From contig CM060107.1 in the NCBI GenBank assembly GCA_030522415.1, positions 4,824,847-4,888,846 on the forward strand: a stretch of 64,000 bases of DNA, written 5' to 3'. A program made the position numbers and the translations under genes. The stretch's first letter is position 1. Each line of letters opens with the position of its first letter. The notes beneath the pieces are model-generated. The model saw only the letters and a list, made by a program, of their open reading frames with translations. It searched no databases and was not told the DNA's origin. Shown one piece after another: positions 10,359 to 21,605 of this stretch. Source of the DNA: Channallabes apus (taxonomy: Eukaryota > Chordata > Actinopteri > Siluriformes > Clariidae).

Positions 10359-11038
10359 TGTTACGTCCCTATATTTTTTGTCTTTGTTCTGTTTTTTTTG
10401 GGAAGTGCTGTATTTGTGTTTTTGTGCAGGATGATGTCTGATTGGTTCCTGTCCTCTACCTCGTGCCCCACCCTGCTAGATCAGGTGACTTCCTGCTGCC
10501 TATAAAGGTCCCACCATCACTTCCTGCTGCGGCCTTTTTTTCTGTGCTCACTTGCTGTGTTATTGCTCTGTGTTAGTAAGTCTGAGATTTTGTGTGAATT
10601 CATGTTGAGTGTGAGATTGTTACCTGTTTGTGTTTTGTCAACTAATTGTAACTTTGACTACGGCCTGTTTGACTTTGAGTTTTGGATTGCCCTTTGGACA
10701 TGGTTGCTGATTGTAAATATTGTAAATTTGGGGAGGTAGGGAGACCAACGCCTTTTTTGTTGAAGCCATTTATTGATTGTTTTATGTACAGGGAGTTAGG
10801 GAAGTTTTATTGTACAGTATTTCATTTTCTTTTCTTTTGTAAATAGGGAATTTAGAGGGTTTAATATTAGTCGCTTTCTGTTTGTTATTTTGGCCTGGTT
10901 GGCTCCTGAAGTCAATTCCCCCACTTCCATTTGTGAAAAATCATTGTTTTCTATTAAATTATTGTTTATTTGCCTTTCAACTCCTCGGTGTCCTTGTACT
11001 CTTTCATGCTGCGCCTTCACCCTAGACGGGGCGTAACA
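10359..11038 (+). repeat. 3' LTR of the Gmr1-like element
   Basis: Same 680-bp sequence as the 5' LTR, beginning TGTTACGTCCC after a short G run and ending at GGGCGTAACA. Its TATA box is at 10501-10506, so it could promote transcription into the DNA to the right, towards the 3' end of the minus-strand immune receptor gene. Confidence 0.95.
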
Positions 11039-11116
11039 CTAATAATGTGAGCAATGTGTAGATTAAGTGTCCTCTAAAGATGTTGGCAGCATCGTTGGTG
11101 CTGTCGTGTTGCCGTG

Positions 11117-12575
11117 TCAGTTCATTTCTTTGGGCTCCTCTGTGTTTTTAGTCTGGAAATAGGCAGATTTTTTCCTCTTCAGAAGCCACAATCCAAGACC
11201 AAGTAACACCAGGACCGGCAAAATGATCAGGAACCACAAATAATGAAGGTTCTTTACACCGTTATCTGCAGAGACAGAAATCCATTGTTGTAAATCGTTC
11301 ACTCTCAGTGACATGACATTATAAATGTTATTATAGATTTAAAACCGTCATTATCAAGATTGTTATTGAACGAGAAATATTTAGAGATATCACAAGGTTT
11401 GTAAGACTACTGAATCGTGTGTCATAGTTACATTTGTTCATATTTTCATGTTTCTCTCTTTCACAAATTATTACATATTATTCATGTGTGGAGCTTCAGC
11501 GTATAACTACTTTTTCATGTCTGTCATATTAATATTGTTTTTCATATGTGTTGTCACAGAATCACATGAGTGTGTGTGATGTTTCCATCAGTGAGCTGAA
11601 CAACACAACACACACTTAAATAAGGTTTAATATTCACCTGAGGAATCTGGACTCTCTTCAGTTCGGTCTTTAGAGGAAAAAGGAATCAATATCACTTTAA
11701 AATATTTCTTACTTTTTTAACAATAAAAAATATTAATTTCGTTTCAATAAGGTTTGATATTCACCCACCTGAGGACTCAGCTCTCACTTCAGTTGTCACT
11801 TCAGTTCCGGCTTTAGGAGAAAAAGAAGATAAAATAAATGATAAATATCTGTCTTCTGATTATGTGTGTGATTTTTCCAATTATTTATTCTCACAAGTGA
11901 TTTCTGTTTAAACACACAGTTCATTTACTCCTGTTGATTTATTCACTAGTTCATTTACTCCAGTTTGAAGCAGCAAAAATATATCAGAATTGGGTGAACA
12001 TAGGAATTTAAGATACTTTGTAAAGGACGAGATTGTGACACTAATTATTTGGAGGAGGTCAATGAGTGTGTGCTGAAAACAGTATTGTGTGTGTGTGTCC
12101 TCTTTACACAGACAAGGAAATCTAACCAGGTATCTGTGTAAAACACTAAACTATGCAGCACAGTCTCACATCAACATTAAATAATCTGTTCATCTCAATA
12201 ACATTCCAGTCATAATAAACCCTGTGTACTGAGACTGTGTGTGTCAGACTCTGTATCTGAGACTAATACACTTACTGTTGACTGAGAGTTGAACTTCCTG
12301 GACCAAGACAGATTTCTTTGGGTTTTCCAACAGCATGGAGCTTTTGTACTCAGCTTCATCTGTAACTCTGACGTTCTTCAACACCAGTGAACAGTTTCCT
12401 TTAAGCAGTTTGTCCTCAGGAACGTCCACACGTCCCTCATATCCTTCAGCCTGAAATGAATCTTTACCCTTTCGCTCAAACACAAGCTTACGGCCAATAG
12501 TCCATTCCACATGAGGTGTTTGGACAGACAGATCTCTCCATTCACACGGCAGGACGACTGTGGAACCCACAGTAG
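11117..12575 (-). CDS. V-set immunoglobulin membrane receptor (B7/butyrophilin-like), first exon not found
   Basis: Four exons on the minus strand join in frame: 12576-side acceptor to donor 12575-12276 (300 bp, V domain), 11810-11769 (42 bp), 11667-11638 (30 bp) and 11265-11117 (149 bp, with stop). All boundaries are GT-AG and all internal phases are 1. The product is one V-type Ig domain with LPCEW (B strand) and VEW (C strand), a Ser/Thr/Glu-rich stalk from the two mini-exons, one membrane span (YLWFLIILPVLVLLGLGLWL) followed by KRKK, and a short tail without an ITIM. The signal-peptide exon must lie further right and was not recognised. The usual F-strand cysteine is absent: the motif reads EYKSS instead of YxC, and a cysteine occurs in the E strand (GNCSL). 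The gene may be a ligand or receptor; function is not known. Confidence 0.7.
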
Positions 12576-12659
12576 CTGAAAGAGTATTGATAAATATAAT
12601 CATAAAATACCACCATAAAATCTTATCTTTCATGTCTTTATTAGACACATTCATTCAAC

Positions 12660-13507
12660 ATTCAGTGGGAAAACTAAGTGAACCCTTGGAATTAATAACT
12701 GGTTGACCCCCCCCCCCCTCCTTAATGACATAGAAGCCAATTTACATCTGTACACGCTACAGTTATAATTAGACTCAGAGCCAGTAAGGTTTTTCCACGT
12801 TTCTCTCATGTGTGCACTCTCTCTCTCCCCTCCTCTACACACATACAACACACAGTGACCCAACACACACTCACTCACTTCACATTCATTAACAAACTCA
12901 GAGGGGGAATACACACACACACACACACACACATTTTTATTAGATAAAGGAAGGAGTGAGTGGGTAAAATATGTAATGTTTGATGTCAATCTAAAGCTGG
13001 TTGGTGAACACGGGATATTGGCAGCATGAACCGAGCTCATGCAAAATTACTTTATAAAAGGTATTAAAAACTCCAACCCGATGGGCCCCACGTGACAGCC
13101 GAAACACTGGGCTAATGTATGCACAGAAGGAGGAACCACGTGAGGCGTGGCTAAGCCCCGCAACCACATCCGATTAGACCAATCACCCGTGGGACGGACT
13201 GACCCTGAAGGGACAAAAACAGCATGGAGTAAGAGTAAGAGTTCAAAGAAGGAGAAGTAACATCACGACTGGAACCTACAACATCTTCCAAGCAGCTCGG
13301 GCTTCCGCCCTTGTTGGCGTCATCCGCTCTTCAAGAACTCTCATCGAGACTTCTCAACGAGAATTCCAAAATCCCGCAACGAAGAAACCCGAGGAGAAGT
13401 TCCAGAGCGCAGCCATCAGTAACCAGGTAACCAACGGCTCACCGAAAGGCTTTCCCGACAAACGTCATCTCTACAACAGCGCACCAACCAGCTGGAGATA
13501 GGGATTT
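12660..13507. other. No gene; (AC)n run and an unclassified GC-richer block
   Basis: A (CA)n tract lies at 12911-12932. From about 13060 to 13507 the composition rises in G+C and resembles the end region of a mobile element, but I saw no matching second copy, terminal repeats or open frame. The signal exon of the receptor gene could be hidden in or beyond this stretch. Confidence 0.35.
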
Positions 13508-13679
13508 TGGGTTTTCATGAGCTGTATGCCACAATCATCAATATTAAAACAATAAAAGGCTTGAACTACTTCAGTTTGTGTGTAATGAATCTAAAATATA
13601 TGAAAGTCTAATGTTTATCAGTACATTACAGAAAATAATGAACTTTATCACAATATGCTAATTTTTTGAGAAGGACCTG
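13508..13679 (-). repeat. Tc1/mariner-type terminal inverted repeat fragment
   Basis: The stretch contains 'gttttcatgagctgtatgcc', 'ttgtgtgtaatgaatctaaa' and ends 'ttttttgagaaggacctg' followed by TA. Its layout parallels the long terminal repeats of the Tc1 element at 28338-29512 (both have 'ggttttcat(t/g)agctgt', 'aatcat...aatattaaaa', 'gtgtgtaat(a/g)aatcta'), but it is a different subfamily. Only this end is seen. Confidence 0.65.
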
Positions 13680-13680
13680 T

Positions 13681-15260
13681 ATGTGTTATTTCACATCTGC
13701 AAATGTTGTCCTACAATGTACATATTCAATGCTATGAAAACAAATATAATTAAGGTAACAACTGTAGGACCAAAAAATAAAATAAAATAAAAAAAATCAA
13801 TCCGTGGCGACGGTTTTGCAATTTGTCCCCCGCACTCACAAATACTTAAACTGTTCCCTCAGTTTAACAAATCGTGGCCACGGATTAACAAACTGTATGC
13901 ACAAATTTCCAATCCGTACGCTCAGATACCTACTGTTTGCATATTTATTCTTAACATGAAGACTTATTTTGGTGATTTTATTATAAGCTTTTTACCCAGA
14001 GTTAGATGCATGCTGCACTGTTAATGTTATTATTAAATAACGCCTATTATTACATTGCATTTAGTTTGAGAGCAAAGTAATGACAACATAAACTGTACAT
14101 TATTTGTTTTGTATTGCTTTTTACCTTCTCCTCAAACTCACACTGCATGATTTTCAAAGTCATCGGATCACCATTGTTTTCACACTGTACTATCTGTGGT
14201 AGCATTTAGTTGCTGCTGTGTTCACACTGCACAATGAATTGGCGACAGGAGATTACACACTGCATGACTTTAAAATAGGATGAATCGCCAACAACTCTGT
14301 CTGGTGTGCAAGCTACAGCCAAACGCACACAAGAAGTGATAAGGAAACAACCCAAGATCATGCTGACATTGTGGTCTATAATTCCTCCCCGAACAAACAA
14401 TAATTAAAAAAAGATGACGTCCTTGTTTAAGATCCCATATGGTCAAAACTGAAATTTCATGGCTTTTTTCATGGTAACTGAGGTCTAGGGGCTATGTAAC
14501 TACCATGTAAGTTTCAAAACAGTCAATCCACAGTAGAATGCACACAGCCTGCGTAAAGTAGCTCTGCCTTTTCACGAGCTGCTGTGACGTCCAATCTACT
14601 CAGTCACCGCTTTCAGTCACCATCAACCACCATCCCACCCTTCTTTTGCCAAAACATCACGTCCATGCTATTGCTGAACAACAATAACATGAAAACAAGT
14701 CGAAAAAACGCTGTTCAGTCGATATATGTCGAAACTACATCATTACACAGGCTTCCGAACAACTTTAATATAAAAGACCATTGGCACGTCAGCTTCAGCA
14801 TCTTTCACACAGCCATTCCATTAAACTTTAAAAATTTACATTAAAAATTTTATTTAATTAATAGAAGTTAATTGATGAAGAAAATCTATTTATGACATTA
14901 TTTTTGACAGCATTATGATTATTTATTAAAACTTCAGACAAGAACAATTAGTGCCACGAGGTTATTTGCAACACTATATGTTCTACAAAATAGAGGACTA
15001 CACACCTTACAGCGCAATATAATGTGGCTTTAGAAGAGGAAAGGTAGGATTAAGAAGTGAGCAAGTGATGAATTAGTATTATAGGTCCCAAGCAGATACA
15101 GTAACAATAATGGGTGCCCTACCTTATGCAGTCTCCATTGATGGCTAATAAACATTGATACAAGTAGGTTATGGTTAAAGTGGTGAACTTAAATATTTTG
15201 TTTTCCCTTCTCAACGCATTATGCATTTACTCACCAATAATGGCTACCTTTTTAATTTGG
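13681..15260. other. No gene recognised
   Basis: AT-rich DNA. A near-palindromic motif around 'cgtggccacg' (near 13872) with repeated 'aatccgtggc' and 'cacggatt' at 13799-13900 looks like part of an old DNA transposon. No open frame could be supported. Confidence 0.35.
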
Positions 15261-15386
15261 TCAAGTCTCCAAGTCGAAGGTGCCCAGCAGCAGATTCCGT
15301 ACCATGGCAGTAGCAGAGGTGGCAAGGCGGGCTGCTCTCCACGCTTCTGCCTGGCAAAACACCCCAGAGCCCTTTATAACTTCAAT
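15261..15386 (-). pseudogene. BEN-domain-like exon fragment
   Basis: On the minus strand, after an acceptor-like 'tttttcag', 41 codons read IEVIKGSGVFCQAEAWRAAR and then AT-rich helices ending LLLGTFDLET before a TGA. The pattern 'GSGV...W..A...ATAMVRNLLLGTF' fits the last two thirds of a BEN domain, a DNA-binding fold often found in chromatin proteins and in mobile elements. The exon stops early and no other BEN exon is joined to it, so it is called a fragment. It could belong with the exon-like piece at 16035-16249. Confidence 0.5.
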
Positions 15387-16034
15387 CTGAAAAATTATTT
15401 CACATCACAATATTAATTTATTGGCAACTTTTAGAAACTTTTCATGTTTCATACTGATTCTTATGTTTAGCTTCCCAATAGTTAATAGGATTGTATGTAT
15501 AAATACAGATTAATGATGAAGATACATGCAGGGTAAAACTGCAACAGGAACAAGAGAAATATTTCTGTACGACTTCATTGTTTTGTGCTGTGTAGTATAG
15601 TATTGTAATAGCTGATCAGAGTGATCAACTCCCCATGTGCTGGTTGTACGCGGTCACAGGACATGTCCTACATAAGGCAGTATTTTAGCCACCTGGAACT
15701 AGCTTGTTTGTGCTAAATAACATTACCGATAGCAGTGTTATAAGCTAACCAAAATGGAGCCAAATACACATTAGCAACCATAATCTAAAGCTATCCAAAA
15801 CAAGGTGAATATAAACATCTGTAAACTCCATAAGGCATTAGCTTAGCCACCGGGAAATATCATGTTTGTGCTACATGAGGCAGCATGTTAGCATGATTTA
15901 CCTAAACTATATAAATGGCATTGAAAGCCAATGTGTCACACAAGCAGACAAGAGCTAGCTGTAGTGAGGAAAATATTTACTAATATTAGTTTAATATTAT
16001 CAGAATAAGAGTTATATAAGACTTAATAACTTAC

Positions 16035-16249
16035 CCAGTGTAGCATGGGTCTATTCTCTGTTCAAAATGCTCCAGTTCGTCGTCGGAGTCACACAGTCTT
16101 CTTCTGAGGTAAATGTAAACTCCTCCAACTTTCCAGAACATTCTGAAGAGTTTCCTCGGATGTGTAAGCGCGTGCCATCTTCCAAAACGTGCAGAAAACT
16201 CACTGAATCTGATTGTTTTCAAGCCTGTCTCTCTGTGTTCGTTTTTCAT
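16035..16249 (-). pseudogene. Exon-like fragment with strong splice donor
   Basis: A minus-strand stretch is open up to a consensus donor (GTAAGT, 16034-16029). It ends with the acidic run CDSDDELEHFEQRIDP before the donor. In a neighbouring frame the upstream part reads MARAYTSEETLQNVLES, which resembles the start of some transposase-like proteins, so a frame change may have occurred. Whether this and the BEN piece at 15261-15386 formed one gene is inference. Family not identified. Confidence 0.3.
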
Positions 16250-16479
16250 GCCGGTGTCCGGGGGCGTGGTCTAGTATGTAAATTACCCGGACTGATTTCC
16301 GTGTGATTGGCGCGTGGGCGTGTCCTGCCTCGGGTCATTAGCAGATAAGTGCGACAGAAATTCTGTGCCTCTCCTTGGTTTCATACGGATTACATAAACT
16401 GAGAATATTTGTTTTCAATGTGACTTGCATCATTATATATATATTTCTCATTTCAGTTAATTTTAGTGACGTGTTTCAA

Positions 16480-16890
16480 AAAGATTTTCACGGAGACTGA
16501 GGTTTCATATATGTGCATATATCCTCATATACTGTATGTGGGCAATTAGGATTAGTTTTTTGCTTTTTTGTTTTGTTAGTTCTTAGTTATTGCCTTGATA
16601 ATAGAAAATATGAACTAGGCATCATGTATGACAGTTGCCAAAGTGAGATATGAGCTAAAATGACCAGATCCTGCCATAGGAGACATATCTTGTATGTACA
16701 TATACAGTAGGGCTTATATGTGGATATAAAGAAGCAATACAGGAGACCTATATGCCCTGTATATGCACATATATGCACCTCAATGTTGCCTACATGTGGC
16801 ATATATACGCATATATGCAGCATATATATGCATATATACTGCATATAGGTTTCATATATGCGCATATATCCTCATATAGGTTCTTTCCAT
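16480..16890. repeat. Alternating CATATATG-rich region with a direct repeat
   Basis: The motif 'ggtttcatatatg(t/c)gcata' followed by 'tatcctcatata' occurs at about 16501-16533 and again at about 16847-16877. Between and beside them are many self-complementary CATATATG, GCATATATGC and TGCATATATGC words. This is probably a MITE or a local expansion of alternating purine-pyrimidine sequence. Confidence 0.6.
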
Positions 16891-17198
16891 GTGGGGCACG
16901 CACACTGCTCTGGGTCAGACACAGACAACGGGAAACAGGAACTAAGCTCTCAAACAAATGCTTCCCAACAGAATACCGTAGGTCGCATCGCCAAAATTCT
17001 TTCATCGTGAGTGGCAGGAACTTCCAGACTACAACATATTGAATTCTCATGCCTGTAGAGTGTATTATAATGACCTCCGATGTTAAATGCAATCTGAAAG
17101 TTGAGTACTTTTGAACGGCAAACAGGAATTAAGCTCTCAAGTGAGTAAACTAGACAGCAAGGTAAATACACAACTTACCGTCAATTTTTTTTGCTTAA

Positions 17199-17202
<4 letters not shown>

Positions 17203-17271
<69 letters not shown>

Positions 17272-17290
17272 ATTATTATTATTATTATTT
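17203..17290. repeat. (TA)n and (ATT)n microsatellites
   Basis: About 64 bp of TA repeats at 17203-17266 run directly into ATT repeats to about 17290. Confidence 0.95.
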
Positions 17291-17404
17291 TATTTTTATT
17301 TTTTTAAGCACCATGGCAAATCTCTCATAGTCAATTTTTGAACCTGTTTTAAACACATACACACATGCATACACATTTTATAGAAATGCACTTAGTTAAT
17401 TTAA

Positions 17405-17597
17405 TTTGCCTTACATTGTTGAATGAGGATGGGTTCCAAAACCAAAAATCAACATTGATTCAATGTTTGTCTTTTCAACACAGAAAAGCAATGAATTATC
17501 AACATTGATTCAACATTATTTAGCATTGAATAATCAACCTCAACCAAAATGATGATTCTGATCAAATTTCAACATTGAATCAATGTCACCTTGCTAT
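17405..17597 (-). repeat. MITE-like repeat with 'caacattgattcaa' units
   Basis: The word 'caacattgattcaa' or close variants occurs four times, and the right edge ends 'caccttgctatctggg', the reverse of 'cccagatagcaaggtg', a common terminus of short DNA elements in fish. A related terminus, 'cccagatagca', starts the repeat at 38089. Confidence 0.5.
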
Positions 17598-17849
17598 CTG
17601 GGTCCTTTCATGACTTTTCCTAGATCTGTGAGCTTAATCACCCAGCATGCTTACATTTTCAAAATCGCACCAGTAAAAGCCAGTATAAAGCTATTTTGCT
17701 CTTATTTACGTCAAATTGCTGACAGCTAAGCGGCGACGTGGCGTTTCCGGCGTGACGTTTGGGATTTGTTGACACCGTGAAATTTGGAATCAACATATTT
17801 TTCCTTTAAAATGATACATTTTCTCGGATTAAACTTTTGATCTGTCATC

Positions 17850-17959
17850 TATGTTCTATTCTGAATAAAATATTGACATTTGCCATCTCCACATCATTGC
17901 ATTCAGTTTTTATTCACAATTTGTTTAGTGTCCCAACTTTTTTGGAATCCAGTTTGTAG

Positions 17960-18001
<42 letters not shown>

Positions 18002-18002
18002 A
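17850..18002. repeat. Tc1/mariner end fragment and (TTA)n microsatellite
   Basis: 'ttagtgtcccaacttttttg' followed by 'gaatccagtttgta' is a well-known Tc1/mariner-type terminus of fish genomes. It is followed at about 17960-18001 by a (TTA)n repeat. Confidence 0.65.
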
Positions 18003-18252
18003 CAAATAAAAACAAGAAATTACCAAGTTTGAATGCCTCCAAAAGTTTTCTTTGCTGTATAACAGGCAGGACATCTTTGAGATCTTCCTGTTGTACTGTA
18101 CATACAGTATATGAGGTCTTCTATTGATTCCACAAATGAGCGTTCAAGTGAAGTGATGACATGTTCTCGACATGTTCTCCTCAGTCAGACTGGGCAAAGC
18201 CCTGAGGATAATAGCCTTTATCTCGTTATGGATTGACATGTAGGAAAGGAAT

Positions 18253-18840
18253 CTAAAAAGTGAGAACAGAGTGGTGAAGAGTTAACAAAGACATGCCACA
18301 AACTGAATATTTAGGCAGTGGGTAATAATCAAGACGCTCTGATTGACTGACACAGTAATAGGCCTCCTGCATTGGTGTAGTGCAATAAGAGTTACTGTAA
18401 GGTTGACGAACAGCCTGATATATCTCAGTGATAAAATACACAGCTGAATTCTTATGAATGACAGCCTTTTTGATTGGTCCTACCATAAGTCCGTCATCAT
18501 TAGATTGTAAAAGTTGATGTCTTTCAGCAAGAGTTCTGCAAAGGATTTTGAAGTTATGAAGCTTTCTTGCACATTGTTTGACGTAAGTATGCTTACTTTC
18601 AAACCGTAATGTGCATAAATGGATGAGTGGCCCAAACTGAGTGATACGTTCTGGATAATGACTTAGGTAGTGATGCTTAGGCTTACGTGGATGTTCCCCA
18701 AAACTCTGTGTTCTGGTATGCAAATATTCATCTATCAGAACTCGTAAATAGGCTACCTGACCTGTGGAAATTGCTGGTGCACAAACAAGCTCTACAAGTT
18801 CTCTTAGCTGTAAGATAAGTTTTATCTTTTTATCTTCCAT
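18253..18840 (-). pseudogene. C-terminal part of a transposon-like DDE protein
   Basis: The 195-residue minus-strand frame (ILQLRELVELVCAP, HPRKPKHHYLSHYPERI, RFESKHTYVKQCARKLHNF) continues the protein started at 23376-21606 on the same strand. The two parts were separated by the L2 LINE at 18841-21605: the last codons before the insertion read EDSVAWQL and the first after it LILQLREL, which fit together as one chain. The formal ATG at 18840 is therefore not a real start. Similar proteins are widespread in fish and cnidarian genomes and look transposon-derived; the superfamily is not certain. Confidence 0.6.
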
Positions 18841-21605
18841 GGGAGTTCACATCGGTCATAATCAGTGCCGTTTACATCCCACCACAAGCAGACACTGAAA
18901 CTGCCTTATGCGACCTGCATGAGGCGCTTACACAGCACCAGACACAACACCGGGACGCTGCGCTCATTGTGGCGGGGGACTTTAATAGTGCCAACCTCAA
19001 ACGCACAGCGCCGAACTTTTATCAGCACATCACCTGCCCCACCAGGGGCGAAAGGACACTGGACCATTGTTATACCATGGTCAAAGACGGTTACAAGGCA
19101 CAATCTCGTCCAGCGTTTGGTAAATCCGACCACGCCGCCATCTTCCTCATGCCAAAATATAAACAAAGGCTGAAACAGGAAGTTCCGGTTCAGAGGGAGG
19201 TTGCGTGCTGGACGGACCAATCGGTGGCCGCGTTACAGGACGCATTCGATGACGCAGACTGGGACATGTTCAGAAACAGCTCCGATGATGATGTCAGCGT
19301 GTTTACGGAAGCGGTTGTGGGATTTATTGGGAAGCTAGTAGACGATACGGTGGAGAAAAAAACTATCAGAACGTTTCCCAACCAGAAGCCGCGGGTGGAT
19401 AAAACCATCCGCGACGCTCTGAGATCTCGCACAGCTGCCTACAACACGGGACTTGCGTCGGGGGACATGGAACCGTACAAGGCTGTGTCATACAACGTCC
19501 GGAAGGCGGTGAAAGAGGCGAAGCAGCGCTATGGGAGAAAACTAGAGTCATAGCTTCAACAGAGTGACTCTAGGAGCCTGTGGCAGGGACTGAGAACAAT
19601 AACGGATTATAAAGCACCAACATCCGGTATGACGAACGCGGACGCGACTCTGGCAGACGAGCTCAACACCTTCTATGCTCGCTTCGAGGCTGCAGCTAAA
19701 GACCCTAGCGATGCTAATGCTAACGGCGCTAATGCTAACGGCGCTAATGCTAGCGGCGCTAATGGCTGCAGACAGGAAGACACTGCCAGCACCGGGAACG
19801 CGCTCATCATCTCCGAGCACGATGTGAGGAGAGCCTTCAAGAGAGTGAACACCAGGAAAGCAGCAGGACCAGAGCTTCCTCAGAGCTTGCGCAGACCAGC
19901 TAGCACCTGTGTTCACTGAGATATTCAACATCTCCTTATCTCAGTCGGTGATCCCCACGTGCTTCAAAGAGTCCATCATTGTTCCTGTCCCGAAGAAACC
20001 ACATCCTGCTTCCCTCAGTGATTATCGCCCTGTAGCCCTCACCTCAGTAGTGATGAAGTGCTTTGAACGCCTTATCAGAGACTTCATCATTTCTTCACTA
20101 CCCGACACACTGGACCCACAACAGTTTGCATACCGTCAGAACCGCTCCACAGACGATGCAATCTCTCATCTCCTCCACACATCACTCACTCACCTGGGCA
20201 CTAGGAAAGGGAATTATGTTAAAATGCTCTTCATCGACTACAGCTCTGCTTTTAATACCATAATTCCCTCCACACTCACCACCAAGCTGGAGCACCTGGG
20301 ACTCAGCTCATCTATATGTCAGTGGATCTCCAATTTTCTGACTGGCAGACCACAGGCAGTAAGGATGGGCGGACATGTCTCAGCTACACTCACTCTCAGC
20401 ACTGGAGCCCCCCAGGGTTGTGTTCTGAGCCCCTGCTGTACTCTTTGTACACCCACGACTGCGTGGCCACTACCAACTCCACCTCCATCATCAAGTTTGC
20501 TGACGACACCGTCGTGGTCGGACTGATCACCAACAATGATGAGTCGGACTACCTAGAGGAGATTGGAAATCTGGAGAACTGGTGCCAGAGGAACAATCTC
20601 CTCCTGAACGTCAGTAAGACAAAGGAGCTGATAGTGGACTTTAGTACAAAGCAGGAGAGGAACTACCAGACCCCCGTCATCAACAGGAGCCCAGTGGAGA
20701 GAGTGGACAGCTTCAGATACCTCGGTGTTCACATCACGCAGGACCTGTCATGGTCCTGTCACATCAATACCGTGGTGAAAAAAGCCCGGCAGCGTCTCTA
20801 TCACCTCAGACGCTTGAGAGACTTTAGACTGCCCTCCAAGGTGCTCAGGAACTTCTACTCCTGCACCATAGAGAGCATCCTGACGGGAAACATCACGACC
20901 TGGTTCGGGAACAGCACCATGCAGGACAGACGAGCTCTACAGAGGGTGGTGCGATCAGCCGAGCGCATCATCCGCACTGAGCTCCCTGACCTGCACTCGA
21001 TCTACAGCAAGCGGTGCTGGACTAAGGCCAGGAAGATCATGAAGGACCTCAGTCACCCCAGTAATGGACTGTTCTCTTTGTTGCGGTCTGGGAAGCGATT
21101 CCGCTCCCTAAAGGCCAACACAGAGAGGCTGAGGAGGAGCTTCTTCCCGCAGGCGATAAGGTCTCTCAATCACACCTCAATCACACCTCCACACAGGACT
21201 AATAACATATTTTTAAACTCACAACACTGACTGGACAATCATGGACACATTCATACACACTTGCCCTAAATATTTATACATCTGGACAATTGCACATGTC
21301 ACTTTCATTAGTCACCTTTCATGCATATTTGCACAACCACTGACACTTTAAATTCTATATACATATATACTCTATCTACCCTATATTTCTATATTTTGCA
21401 ATATTTTATTATGCCCTTATTGTACAGTTAATTTTACTAGTTAAATTTATTTCTTTAGTATTTCCTTTTTATTGATTATTTATTTTACGTACAAGCTTTT
21501 ATTTTCTTTTTACGGTCACTGGCGGTCGTGTACGCATTTCACTGCATATTATACTGTGTATGACTGTGTATGTGACAAATAAAATTTGAATTTGAATTTG
21601 AATTT
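18841..21605 (+). mobile_element. L2-type LINE, dead copy
   Basis: The element carries the second half of an apurinic endonuclease (VAGDFNSANLK near 18975-19010, KSDHAAIFL) and a reverse transcriptase ([60 protein letters not shown]). It is broken by a stop at 19551-19553 and frame changes near 19875 and 20440, and its 5' end is truncated. The 3' end 'tgacaaataaaatttgaatt' with further TTTGAA units is typical of fish L2 elements. It inserted into the minus-strand DDE-like gene. The target duplication is not clear. Confidence 0.9.

Larger units (their letters stand above)
4796..11038 (+). mobile_element. Complete Gypsy-type LTR retrotransposon, Gmr1-like domain order
   Basis: The 6,243-bp element has two 680-bp LTRs (4796-5475 and 10359-11038) with no difference that I could find, a primer binding site and two long open frames, and is flanked by the 4-bp duplication CTAA (4792-4795 and 11039-11042). 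Pol is ordered protease, integrase, reverse transcriptase, RNase H. In nearly all Ty3/Gypsy elements integrase comes last; the order seen here is known from Gmr1 of Atlantic cod and its relatives. Identical LTRs mean a very recent insertion. The short run of G at 10354-10358 just before the 3' LTR is a weak polypurine tract. The element sits inside the dispersed repeat described at 4168-4795. Confidence 0.95.

Noticed and set aside
12651..13040. 129-residue minus-strand frame next to the V-set gene, considered as its signal-peptide exon
   Set aside because: It is mostly (AC)n translation and intron-like; no signal peptide followed by a phase 1 donor was found.
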